Origin: Aptenodytes patagonicus
Lineage: Eukaryota > Chordata > Aves > Sphenisciformes > Spheniscidae
NCBI RefSeq assembly: GCF_965638725.1
Contig: NC_134953.1
Coordinates: 35,516,854 to 35,580,853 of the forward strand
Length of the DNA: 64,000 nt
Direction of reading: 5' to 3'
Program-made: the position numbers and the translations under genes
Notes under the pieces: model-generated
The model's input: the letters and a program-made list of their open reading frames with translations, nothing else
Told to the model about the DNA's origin: nothing
Database searches by the model: none
In this document: positions 1 through 12,700 of the stretch, piece by piece
Numbering within the stretch: position 1 is the stretch's first letter
Layout of the letters: each line of letters starts with the position of its first letter

Positions 1-3000
1 GTCATGAAAAGTTCAGTACCTATTTCAGTATCAGAGATGCATATCAGTCAACCTTGACTTCAGCTTTTGAAGTGGGTGGAGAGCAACACCACCCCTTTCC
101 TGTACTGAAGTCTGCAACAAAACTGCATTTTACTCACAAACATATCTGTAGTTCTGTTGTGTTCTGACTTTTAAAAAAAATAATCTCATTGGACAGACAC
201 CACCAGCAAGTTTCTCCACTCTGTGGAGTGTCTTCACAGCCCTCCCACATAGTGAAAATGACTCAGACAAAACTACTAAATTTAGGGCATTGGTATTCTA
301 TGTGTTACGCTGGTGTTCATACAAGTAATGCCTTAAACAGTAAAATTCTGAATTAAGCATTCAGGCATCTTTTCTGTGCTGCATCTGCCACTGAAACAGA
401 ATGGCAATGAAGGTGGGCTGAGGAGGAGGTTATTTGGATCGTGATTCAGGTTGTGTTTTGGCTAGAGCTAAATGTGAATTTGAATGAGGTTTGCATGTAC
501 TTTTAGAAATATCTATTGACCCGATATCGTGATGTTTGATCTCAAGTGATGAGATCGTGCAAGACTAGCTGCCCTTGGGAGATTCCCTTCATCTCAGGCA
601 AGAGACTGCAGGCTTTGACTCACAAATGGGGATGATTTCTCTTGGGATGACTAGACCAATTCCCATTTCTCAGCATTCAACTCACCCATCTCTCTGAGGT
701 TCCCCTCCTGCAAGGACGGCTCATGAAGCAGCTGCTGAACTGCTGGTTGCAAATCCATGCAGTCAATTAAATCGGTACTTCCGTAATTCAGTGTAAAAGT
801 ACATAGAATTATTGCAGTTTTATAATTTGCAAATCACCCCCTGCTTCACAAGCAACAGCCATCCCTGTAGCAGGGGCAAGGTACTCTGGAAGAATGCAGT
901 GGTAGCCAATTAAAGGTGAGAAGTTTTACAGCTATCACTCACAAGCCAGGGCTTTGCCATGAAGTTGGCCATGTGGTCACCACCCAGAAAAAGGGACAGG
1001 AAGTCTCTGGCCATAAGGGGAGCAGAAGAAGCAATGAGAGGTGCGGGACGAGAAGAGGAAAGGGAGAAAGAGGAGTGCTAGAGCACCTTCTTGGTTAAGG
1101 CAGTCTTTCCTCTCCGCTTGCCTAAAATTGCCAACAAATCAGTGTGAGATCGAAGTCAGGCCAAAGCCAGGCCAAGAGACCACGCTCTCCTTCAGGCTGA
1201 CCACAACACCTGCTGAAGCCAGCACGAGTTTTGTGTGGGTATCTCAGGGAAGGACATAGAAGCAATGACTCATCTATTAATGAACTTTGACTCTTTATCT
1301 GTTTGCCAGATGTCTCCAGAAGGGCATGGCTTTCTTAAATATTTTTGTTTTTTGAAACTGCTGAATAATCTTCACAAATACAGTTCATGATCTGTTACCC
1401 AATTAAAACCATGCAATTGCTAGGAGCAATCTGAGCTGTTTACACTGCACACTTCCATCACATGCCCTTCCTTTGTTCCTCATCATTGGAGCATAACTCT
1501 TTAATAAAATTAGGTTCATGCAAAAACATTTTCAGATAATCTGCTGTAGCCTCCAGAAATGCTTATGCTGGTCTGACGTGCAGTATTTCAACCTGGGAAG
1601 TAGGGCATCCTTGTCTAAAGTTCTGCAGACCACGTAAAGAATAATTCTTTTCAATACAACCCAGAACTCATACTTGTATGTACACCTGCCCTGAGGAAAA
1701 TTTCCATAGTACAATGTTTATCCTTGTCCGGACTCCACCTGAGAAGCAGGGATCTTGAAAGTCCCCAAAGTGCCCACTTAATAGAAGCTTAAAAATCCAT
1801 GTCTAGAGGGGATGTGGAGGGATTATTTAATCTCTTCCCTTGCTCTAAGGCAGAATGAATCACTTAGACCATCTCTGAAAAATATTTGTCACCCTTGTTC
1901 TTGCAAAACTTCAGTCAAGAAGATTCTACTTTCTCCCTAAGTAATTTGTGCCGTGATTTTACTACTCATGCAATTAGAACATTTTTCCTAATGCTCGAGC
2001 CATGTCTCTTTACCTTATCACCTCATTAGGATATTTGTCTAAGCAGACAACGCTGAGTGGGTCAAATTACCCAGTCTTATTACCCAGATTTTGACTGGTA
2101 ATGTAGTCAGAGAATATAATGAAGGATGATGTTGAAAGCCAAGATCAAGAAATATATCAAGATCAAAAGAATAGCTGTATGATATCTACTGCTCACTCTT
2201 TTTTCCTTAGCTAGCTGCCCTATAAACTGGGAAATTAAATTAGTTTAACATTAATTACTCTTGCCAATTATATTTTTTAACACTTTACAATCTATGTCTG
2301 TACAGACTGCCTGATAGTCTGTTCCACTATCTGTCCAGGAATCCAAACCTCTTTCTTAAGTGGATTCGCATTTTCAGCTTCATTAACATTCCCTTCTTTA
2401 GATGCACAGGCAAGCCCTCCTTTGTAAGACTCAACTAAAATAACTGCCTGATAACTTCTACCTTGTGAAACAGAGTTGCCTCAACATATCCCAAGATGGT
2501 GATACACTGTTTTTTTGCCATATTGCCTTTCCAAGCAATATCCCGATAAAGTGTCCAGTGCCACTGGGCCTTGGCTACTAAGCGCTTCCAAGAATTGATC
2601 AAAAACATCTTTCCACTCCTCCCAGGGAGGTGGCTTAGACTACACCCACCTGCCACAGAGGCTCGTTCTTTCTCTCTTTCTAACTTCACCCAGACAAGTT
2701 TGTCCCTTGTTTATCCCACAACTTCAGAACAAGGATGGATAATGCTTCTCCATTTCTCCAAGCCTGTCCTTCCAGAATGAGCTATGCTAATACTCCCATC
2801 CTGTGACTTATCCCAGCAAATTTCTAACACGCCTATTAAGTACTTAATTTGATTCTACACTACAACCTCAGGTCCTTTCCATTTTTCCCATGTTTGTATT
2901 GACATTGCCCTCTTAACCTTCCAAAGGTGCTACTGTAATATTCCCTTTTTTAAACTTTCCAATGTTTTTCTGCAATGTGTTCCTTAATTTTTACTTACCT

Positions 3001-3235
3001 AGGTAACTTTTGCACCGGTGTCTTTCACACTGGGCCTATAAAGCCCTCTTCTCACTTAGGCTGGTGTATGGTGCAATGCGATGGACTCCTATTTCTTCAT
3101 CACCTAAGTGCCACCTCTCCCCAACAGGCCTGTGTAAGAACATCCACTGTTATGTGGAAGTGAGGATCTCCTGTCAACAGCACCTGAGAAATTCATACCC
3201 TTACCTTCAAAATCTCCATTAGCAAGTGCCAAATA
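1..3235. other. Gene-free intergenic DNA, far downstream of EGR2
   Basis: No reading frame here resembles a known protein. The open frames are short, differ between strands and lack exon-like composition. The stretch is AT-rich without long simple repeats. I see no RNA gene and no young transposon. By synteny with other vertebrates it belongs to the non-coding interval between ZNF365 and ADO, but nothing in the sequence itself proves that. Confidence 0.6.
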
Positions 3236-3315
3236 TTTTATTTCCACACTTTTGATGAAAAAATGAAGTGGTTTGGTATTCCTGAATTGAAACATTTCAT
3301 TTCAATCAGTTGGAC

Positions 3316-3337
3316 CAAAGCAAAATATTTTGCTTTG
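3316..3337. repeat. Perfect 22-bp palindrome
   Basis: The 22 bases from 3316 to 3337 equal their own reverse complement, with half-site CAAAGCAAAAT. The palindrome lies inside an AT-rich stretch that has a second, diverged copy of the motif in opposite orientation at 3608-3632. It may be part of an ancient inverted-repeat element; no family is recognised. Confidence 0.7.
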
Positions 3338-3632
3338 ACCCAGTTTGACATCAAACGGTTTGTCTCATCCGTCCAGAGCAAGGCTCTTTGACCAAGCTTT
3401 TTCCCATGATCCAGCACTACGGTAGGTAAGAAGGGAGACTGCAACGCACCCTTGGTTAGGTAATGCAGGGGTGGGGGTGGCTGTAAGAAATAATCAGGAT
3501 ACAATGCTACCTGTCCCAAAAATACCACAGCAGTTCAGGCAGATGGCTCAGACTTAATATTAAGTAACACACAGCAATCCAGCTCAACAAACTGTTTTGA
3601 AATGGACCAAACTGACTCAAAGCAAAATATTT
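3323..3632. repeat. Imperfect inverted repeat pair, possible ancient MITE-like fragment
   Basis: Bases 3323-3347 and 3608-3632 are reverse complements at 23 of 25 positions and are separated by about 260 bp. Flanking sequence on both sides carries further related motifs (GGACCAAA near 3312 and GGACCAAACTGA near 3604). The arrangement resembles the remains of a short non-autonomous DNA transposon or another ancient archosaur repeat. No target-site duplication could be assigned and no transposase sequence is present. Confidence 0.35.
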
Positions 3633-3639
3633 CAGTTAT

Positions 3640-6600
3640 ACCTTCCTGGTGAGTCCTTCTTAAATCACAACTTCACAGAAACTTTGCATAAAAGTCACTT
3701 CAACACCAAGTATTTTTTAACATAATATAATTAGCAACTGTAGAAATAGATCAGTCATGATGACTTGCTGCACAGGAAGATCAGAATACTGATTCATACA
3801 TACTTCATATACATTGAATTCCTTCAGGAACTCAGCACTTTTACATCTTCTCCATACCATGACAATTCAAAAGGAGGTCTTTGCTCTCCAATAGCTTGCA
3901 CATGATGGGAAGTGATGCTAATCATGAGAACAACCAGAAAATTCTTTTGAGCCAATTAGATGGCACCAGTCACAATGACATTAGTCATCCACTCCTCAAT
4001 CTGAGGAGAAGGAACCAAAATTATCATTCATCTACTCCTGAAGCTGCAAAAGACACAAGGGAAGTGTACTGTTTCCCATTCTTATTGCAATCATCATCAC
4101 ACAAAGTGACAGAAGCTGCTATTTTCTGCTCCTGTTCTAGGAGAGCAGTGGTTACTCTGTGCAGGCTTCAAAAGAGATAATTTGATCTCACTTAACTGCT
4201 TCATTCTCCTCCTCCTGTCCATGCCTGATCAGCACATGACCAAGAAAGGAAATGGGACCAGAAAATGTTACACAGAAAGAATATATACAGCCTGATGCCA
4301 TTAGCCTCTGCAGCATATAAGGGCAAGGCTACTGAGATGTGGCTGCTTGTTAACAGTGATGGTGACAGAAGAGAGAGTTGTCATATATGGTGCCGTGACT
4401 CTGCATACCAGTGAGAATAACAAGAAAAGCATGAGAAGTGGTAACTGGTGTGTGGAAAAGTGCACACAAAAGGAAAACCTCACAAAAAGTTGATAGTGAA
4501 GCATCAGGAGAGGTTAACTGCAGAGGGTTCAAAGCGGATGACTTCTAGAACAGATCCAGGAATAACACTGGAACAGAGAGACAGACTGCCCTGGAAGAGC
4601 CAATCTAAAAACCCACACATCAGTCTTTACACTGCTGAGATCAATGAGATACGTACCACTTATCTCAGCAAGCTGAGAGGTGGGGGAAGTCCAGGAGGAA
4701 CTGACAGGCAGGAGAGGCTGACCAGACCCTGTGTCTCCACAGCAAGATGGTTTGGGCATTTCAGAGGTGCTGGTGTAGCAATCTAGCTCACTTCCACCCA
4801 CAGCCAGGAGACCAGACTACCTAGCAGCCCTGGTGAGCACAGAGACCTTTGTATATGATGTTGTCCCAATGTGACAGGCACCCTTGAACCGCTCAACAGC
4901 TACATACATCTCCAAGGCACAGGCTGGCCAGCTCTGGATATATCAGCTCTTGAAGTCCCTCCAACACTTTGTTATTGGAAGACAGAGGTAGTGAAAAAGA
5001 GGATGAAAAATCAGAAACATCAACCCTTCTGATAGAGGGGTAAAGAGACCAAGTTAATGGTGAAGTAATATTCTAAAGAAGCCAAGGAAAGACCTGTGGC
5101 TTGGAAAGCCCAGACGCCTCCAACACGTCTGGGGAAACTCTGCCAAGGTTTTCATGGCTCCTCTGGGGTGACATTTGGGTTCACTGCCCAACTAGAGTTT
5201 GCCCTTGAAGGACTTTATGGGATAGATCCTCAGCTAGAGTAAACAGTGCCACTGCTTTCTAGAAGCATGGCGATTTTGAGCAGGAGACAATTATGCCCCA
5301 GATCTCAGACTGGCAGGGAGGTTTTCACAGGGGAGCTACATCTGACAGCTTCACAATGAAGGGAAATGTTATCCGCAACATGAAACTCCAATTCAACAAA
5401 CAAATTTGAAACTGACTTTAGAAGAAGTCATGTTAACAGATGGTACCAAATCCAAGTGGCAAAGATCACAATTACTTCTTTACATTTCCCATTTTGTCTT
5501 TTTGTGTGTGTGTGCACTTCAGCCCCAGAGAAACAGATTACAACTCAAGATGTGGAGCTAATTAAACTATAATATACTAAAAGGAGATTTGGCTGTGTTG
5601 ATAAATCTGAGTGTGATAAAGCAAGATAGTCCTCTGTAAACACTGAGATACCTCCCCAGGATTTTTCATAATTATTAAATAATTCAGATTATCTCCAGAA
5701 GTAGTCTTAAATTTGAATGCCAACACTAGAGAGAATGAACTAAAACATGCCTGAGCTAGATAAATTAGATAATCTAAGACCATATATATGTATGTATAAA
5801 AAGATGACAAAGAGGGACAACTGGAATAGTTACTGTGTACTGCAGTTGTTGCTAGACCTTACCTTTCCACAGACAGCTGTACTGAATCCAGTTTCATACT
5901 CTTCAAAAGATGGTATCTAAAACTTCCTGATTTGTCTTTCACACTATGCACTAGAAATAACTTGACCACAGTGGAATAAGACTCACAGCAGCCCTCTTTC
6001 TCCCAGAGAAAGAGAGATCTTCCATAAACTGTAAAGATACATTTTTAATTATGTTCCAGTGCTCATTTGTAACAAACGCCTGTTTGCACCATGCTAGCAA
6101 CATAAAAGGTCTCTCATTCTGAGGTGGCCCCTGCTTTGCCTGGTATGAATAAAGCAACACTGATCTAAGAAGTGCTGATGCATCCCACAGGAAGGGGAAC
6201 AAACTTTCAGCGCAGAGCATCTTCATACCAGCACACTTTTATCTTCCCAATAGGAAAAGTGCTTCAGTAAAGAAAACTACAACCTCTAACTGACCTAGAT
6301 AGACTGCTGGCATGAGGAAACCAGGAGTGAGGTTTCTGACAGATGAACTCAGTCCACCTTCTATTAGACTTTAAGATTTTTCCACCCTAGCTGTCTATGT
6401 ACATCCTGCCAGAAGTCACAGCTGCCCTCGCAGAGTCAGCAAAAGGGAACCTCTGTCTGTGTCCCATCATGCAAGGGATGCTCACTGAAGATGTGGCAAA
6501 GGGGAGCTCTGGGCATATACAGTATGCTCAAGCATCTGCAGCACATCGATCTGTCTGTGGGCAACAGCTGCCTTTGCAGACATGCAGCACTCCAGGCTCT

Positions 6601-9590
6601 CTTTATGTTCATTTGCATCTAAATGCTGCTAGTTGGAAATTAAACTCACACTTCCCTGGCTCTGAGCAAGAAAAGCATGCCCCTTTAGCCTAAAGTTAAT
6701 GCCTAGTCTAGGCTAATCATCCTGGCTCTCTCCATCACCAGCAGAGGCAGACAGTATTGCTAGATGATTCACTGTCTTACATACCTGATGAATCACTCTG
6801 GCTATCTTCAGTGATGAGGGAGAAACAGAGCGTGCCCATATACCTTGCTTAGACTAGATCCCTAGCCTTCAGACAGCTCAAGTAGGATAAGATACATCCT
6901 ACCTGGATGGTCTTTTTCTTTTTAATGTGTCCAGTGGTCAAGACAAATGAAAAAGGAACTCAGACTGTGGCTTCTTGACACAATAACCATATAAAACTAT
7001 CATGAAAGCAGTAATCAAACAGCACTAATATTAATGACAATAACATAAAAGGTAATTCTCATAGAAGTCAACAGCTGTTCCACATGAAACTCAAGTGTGC
7101 CACAGCCTACCTGTGTGTAGATGTGTATCACACCTATGCACAATATGAAGGCCACTGCCAAATCACATGCTGTGTACGTTTTCAGAGAAGAAAAGGAACC
7201 ATTGGCCCAATGGCTTGGAAAGCAGGTCATGAGATTCCTTCTGCATGATCTTCGTATCCTGCATGAAACTTTCTGTCCAGAAAAACACCTGTAACCCTGC
7301 CCTTTCAACATAGCTTTGTTTTATTTCCTTGGCTTGGCTTCTGCAGTACTTTTAACCCTTCCATAGGGAGTCTGCTTGGGCCCAAGGTGCATAGCTGGGG
7401 AAGTGGCAGGGAAGAACAAGGCTCTGCCAGTGTGAAAGCAGCTAGACTTTCTCCTGCTGGTTTCAAAGCTCTCGCAGGGGGGCACCAGGCAGGGTGGGCT
7501 GCCAGGCTTCTCTCCGCAATAGCAGCATTGCCAGGAAGCAGAAATGACCCAAGGGATCCACAACATCATACAGAGGTACAAGATTTGCACGCAGTGGCCT
7601 TGTGTTCCAGTCACCTTGGAGCAGCTGCCCGTTTTGCAGTGGGGGTTTCTGCTATGCCCATGAGAGGGCAGTTCAAGCCCCAGTGGAATAGGCCCAGGGG
7701 ACTGGATCAAGTTCAACTGGCTCTGAAACACCCAGCTGTGTGGTGTGACATGGCCCTTTATCTCTTGGGGCGGGGGGGAGGGATTTTGTGCATTTTCATT
7801 CTAAACACATAAAGCAGGTAGCTAGATGAAATACAGCACAGTCAGGCTCTGAAAAGGCTTCTTCTAAGTGTGAAGACTGCAAGAGACATACATAATTCTT
7901 CATTTAACACTCCGTTGATCACTGACTTGTGGATTGTTCTCCCTCTGAAAAATTCTAACTATTCTTTTTAAATGGGAATTTTGACCAGAGTAATTGAGAT
8001 GTCTTTAAACATAGATTTGGCATAGAGACTGCAATGGCAGTGAGATACCAATCTGGCTGGGCTTGTACCTATCCTGTGGCTGAGGCAGAACAGGAAATGC
8101 CTGTGTCAGCTACAGTTGAAAAGAAAAAGGGTTTCTGTTTCAGTCAGCACACAGCATCAAGGCAGTCAGGCACTGACTGCCCCACTAGGCTCCCCAAGCT
8201 TAGGAGAGCATCCCTCATCAACCAGCTTTTAAAAGATCAGTCACATTCAAGCGTACGCCACCAACAGAAATATGCTTATTATGCAACATAAAGTGAACAC
8301 TTTGAGAGCACTGCTTACAGCAGTTTGTCCTGTACAACTCCTTACAGGGTCCTATTCCCGAGGCTTATAAATTAGCCAGGCTGTCTAGACCAAGTTCTGT
8401 ACGTGCTGCAGGTAGACACACCACAAACCAAGAGCAGCAGGAGGACACAGTCTCTTCCCTGCAAGTATTTCATAAATAATAAAAATCAGCATATGAAAGA
8501 TGGGAGAAGGCTATCAAGTGTACGCAACATTCATGACTTACACCTAGCACAAATGTGTGCACACGCATCAATTGACTTTCTTTTCACTTGGTCCACATTT
8601 GGCCTTGCAATGTTCATTCAAGTAACAGAACTGCTTCAACTACAAAGTCATCCTTCAAATAACATTTTTCAATTGATAATATGCTCCCACGCTTTAATCA
8701 ACCAAACTTTTAACTACCCTTTAACCTAGTATTTTCATATAGGCATAATACCAGAATGGTAGGGAAAAGAAAATATTATATATCTGATATAAACATATAG
8801 TTTAATAATTGACAGCAGATGTCAAAGTCAACAAATCACAGAGCTCAGGCAATGCAGTGTAGTGCGTGTTTTCATTCCATGTTATTGGTTTCTTAACTTA
8901 GCAAACAGGGGATTTTTGACCGCATTTAAAGAGGAAATCAGCAAATCAATACTAAATTTTCTGTAGAAGGGAGAAGCATAAAATCACTCAAGTTACCACA
9001 GAAACAAATTTAAGCAAACTGGTGCCACAAATCAAGTAATTAGGCAGAAAGAAGAATTAAATCTCTTCAAAAACTATTGATTTATGATACTATGTCAAGT
9101 TTGGGACATAAATATTTATTATCTTGCAGCCTCTATTCCTTCAACACTTAGATTAATTTTATTCATGTCATTCTAATAAAGGGGAACTCAGCTAAGTCCA
9201 AGTAGTGAATAGTAAGACAATACTCTGTTACATTTGTCTCTCCCTTGAGAAGTAGAGAGCACATTTTATGTCAAATTATTCCATGCACAGGGAATGCTGC
9301 AATACTGGATACATACAACCTCACCACGGATTACAGGATTAGACTCCTGTGTATACCCCGGAGCAGTCTAATAAATTTAAATTAAACCGCCATCAAGTAG
9401 ACAGGGGCAGTGTTTTTACTCTTGTCCTAGAGCACATCAAGAAACATTTCCTTATCTTGTAGCGATGGTCAGTTACGTTTTAGTTCTTTTTTAACCAGAC
9501 AATAAATCACATCCTTTATGCAGGTGTCACCACGCACGCAGGCAACTATCCATCTGTAACTCAAAAAACAGTACTACGGCTACCAAATTT
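3640..9590. other. Gene-free intergenic DNA
   Basis: No coding exon, RNA gene or recognisable transposon was seen. The longest opposing open frames (7321-7731 on - and 7387-7812 on +) overlap on opposite strands in a locally GC-richer patch and match no family I know. A short (GT)n lies at 5504-5514. An octamer-type POU motif ATTTGCAT is at 6611-6618, which is about what chance predicts in a window this size. From about 8.5 kb the sequence becomes AT-rich. Confidence 0.55.
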
Positions 9591-9598
9591 CAGTACCT

Positions 9599-9702
9599 GC
9601 TAATTAGGCTGAGCCTTTTAAATTACCTGAACAATTGGCATACAAAGAATAAGATGGATGCTTAACTGATCCCACAAAGAAATACCATCTGTCACCTGAC
9701 AG
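9599..9702. promoter_or_regulatory. Candidate enhancer: homeodomain, SOX and MEIS-type motif cluster
   Basis: About 100 bp holds a homeodomain core TAATTA (9601-9606 with its flank), three SOX-type motifs (AACAATTG at 9630, TACAAAG at 9641, CACAAAGA at 9673), and opposed TGACAG half-sites (CTGTCA/TGACAG, 9689-9702) around an E-box CACCTG. SOX10, POU factors and MEIS/HOX factors are known to control vertebrate EGR2 enhancers. The cluster lies about 35 kb downstream of the predicted EGR2 start site, similar to the +35 kb position of the mouse Schwann-cell enhancer. The motifs are seen; an enhancer role is inference, and short motifs recur by chance. Confidence 0.25.
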
Positions 9703-9709
9703 CCAAATT

Positions 9710-12700
9710 CATTAAACATGTGACATGTATTAGCACCAGGATAGTGGTGCGTACATGTGTTAGTTATGTAGATTATTGTTCTCTACAGAAATTACGTTAC
9801 TCCAGTGAATAGAAATATGTCATTCAAACAAACAGTGAATAATAGACAGTGTAAATCCATAGGTTATTGTGGGATTACTACAGAGGGTCAAATTCTGGTT
9901 TTGTAAATATATTCGCAATACTTGCTAAACTCCAAAAAATATGAAAAAAAATCACGAATCTCAACACAGAAATAGCACGGCACTAGTTCAGCATGGCACT
10001 TTTAGGGAAATCATGATTTCAGTTCACTGGTGAAGAGGGTTTTCACTGGACACACACACAAATGAAAAACAAACTAAAACCACATATACTGAACTCACCC
10101 AATGAACAAAGCAGGGCCAATACAGAGAGATTTCCAGTTGCATTGCTGCCATGTGCGGGACTGAATTTCCTCAGAGGGCACCAATATCATAGGGTAGCAA
10201 TCTGCCAAAAGGGTTTCACTGCCAAGGGCTACTTCTGTAATCAAATCTGGCAACCATGTGTGCTTTTGCAAACATTAAAAAATTATGAGCAGAAAAGGAG
10301 GGAATGAAAGTTTCCCATCGGCTTCTTTTGTCTCACCCTTACTACATACAAGCTTTGCTCAGAGCTTTGGAGAGGCAAAGCTGGGAATACTTGCTCTGAT
10401 GCTATCCTTCAGAGGAGAGGGACTTTATTTCTGTGCTAGATTAACGTATTGCGCTATGTATTTGCCTTATTACCAAGTTCTTCCTGCCAAGAAGCAAGTT
10501 TTCCTAAATACCAGAGCAGACAGAGAACTTTGAAGGTTTAAATCCTCGTGCTCTTTTAGCTGGGCATCAGCAATGACCATTTCTTCAATAATGCACAGTG
10601 CAAAGGGTTGGTGTTTTTACTGCAGGACTATAATCTGATAAGGAGCCAAGACTCGAGCCAAATCACAGCAAAAAGAGAAAGAAGAAATAGTATGTCTTCC
10701 TCTTTTTTTTTTTTTCCCCCTTCCTCTACACAGAACATTACCAAACTGGCCTTTAGTGTTAAGTTCAGCTCACAGAAATAATTCTTGAAAGCCCATTGGT
10801 GGAGAGTCCGTTTCCTTCTCCTTTCAGGTTGAAAAGGAAACTTTCTGTGAGTTTACTGTAATGGAGTGTTTGTCTGTATCAGAAACAGCCTGACCTCTCC
10901 AGCCACAAGATGAAATACCAGCAGCCCACTCTGTCACTAGTTCACTATTAGGAAACTACATGGGAGGAAAGACACAACATAAAATTCACAGGGAAAAAAA
11001 AAAAGAAAGGGAAAAAAAAAAGACATCGGCAGTGGTGGGAGTGAATGAACAAGCTTAATAACGAAGCCAGTAAAAAGGAAAATACCCTCTGGCCAATTGA
11101 TAATAAAAGGTTACTTGAGGCAAAGGGTCAGATCCTGGGCAGTGTAAAGTGGCCCAGCTCCTCCAACCTCAGCAAAGCTACAGTGATTTATAGCAGCTGC
11201 AAAAAGCCCCAGGAGACAGAAAAACCCAGCTATAAAAATGGAAGTGGAGGCCCACATTTTGAGAAGCTTCCACTCACTTTTAGCACCAGACTGAGGTACA
11301 GAGGTGACTCTGAGGGTTTGTTTCTGTGGGGGAGTTCCTGTGAAGTAAGCTGAAGTGTGAATTTACACTGCATTTACTGCTGGGTCTTTAAGTAGGCTGT
11401 AAATTCATATCCTAGCCTATTTTGCAGGGATTTCCCCAAGAAGATAAGCCCTAAATTGGCCTCCTAACCATGGAGGCAGACAAAATAAATAGATGTTTTA
11501 AAAACTGCAGACCCACACAGGAATCTCTCTATTGCTTGCAGTGGCAAGTGGGTACCAGATAGTATATATTGTAGTCCTGCAAGTGCATGGTGCCCTTCTT
11601 TCCTCCATTCACCCCCAAAGCCCCCTCCCATCATCCCTCTCAGTATCCCTCCACTTCAAGACACACCTTCGAAACTCCTGGCCCTGCCTCAGCTTCATGC
11701 CAGATTTGCTTGGCCCCTGGCTCTTCCCTTCCCCATTCCAGTTCCACATCTGGAGGTCCATGTTCTCCTTACCTACTTTCCCCTGACTCTCGGGGGGAGC
11801 AGTAAAACTGTCCTGGTGCAAAGGTGTCTCCTCCTACCAGTTCCTTGCCTCCGAACCAACCTGACCACATCCTGTCCATTCACGCCTCACCCATTTCCCA
11901 AGGCACTGGATCCTTGGGTTAATGGATGCTCTTTAAAACCTCCTTCGGAAACACAAGGTTAACTCTATGCAGACAAATGCCATGAAGCTGGGCAAGATTA
12001 CTCACACTTTCTTGGCTGAAAGATGCTTTTACATGCAGCCAAATGGAAGGCCAGAGGCCTTCAGCAGGAGACAGAGGAAGCAGCTAGTACGGTCACAGCT
12101 TCATCAGGGTCCTCAGGCTGGGCGGTTTGGTCTTTAGCAGGCTAGGGTGAGCAGCTTGCACCACACGAGGCCTGTGCCATTTCCCTGGGAGCCGCAGTGA
12201 GGCTGTAATAGAGCAAAGCATTTATGCCTTGGCTAATCTGGGACCTTGCACTGCTTTAACAGCTGCCTGTGCTGTTCTGCTGTGCTGGGTCAGGCACTCG
12301 CTGCACCAGTGTCAGCTGTGGCCGTACCACGCTAACACACGGTGACAACACTGTATCCTGAAGGATCCTTTTCAAGAAATCAATTTAGTAATATCCTCTG
12401 TCACCTGATGCAAACATCAGGTTTCTCAAAAGCAGCTTGGAACACTCCCCTTCAATGAAATCCCTGATTTTGCAATGCATGAAAAAGAAAGTCAGTTAAC
12501 ACTTAGAAGTTTGAGCCCTAAGATCAATAAGGGAAGCAAAAAGGCATAAAACATCTTTTGATATCAGCAGAAGAAACCAGGCACAGTGAACAGCCATCAC
12601 ATACGCGACAGTATTCCGTACCATCCTTATCTGCTGGAGCAGGTAACAGCGGTCTGAAGAACAGGAACCACTTGCTAACAGGTACAAGACTGGAAAAGCT

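Noticed and set aside
6611-6618. Octamer POU sites (here and at 17,816 and 19,410)
   Set aside because: The count is close to chance expectation for an 8-mer on two strands of a 64-kb AT-rich window.
7321-7812. Opposed open frames of about 140 codons
   Set aside because: They overlap on opposite strands, have no recognisable motifs and no splice-site context, so chance is sufficient.
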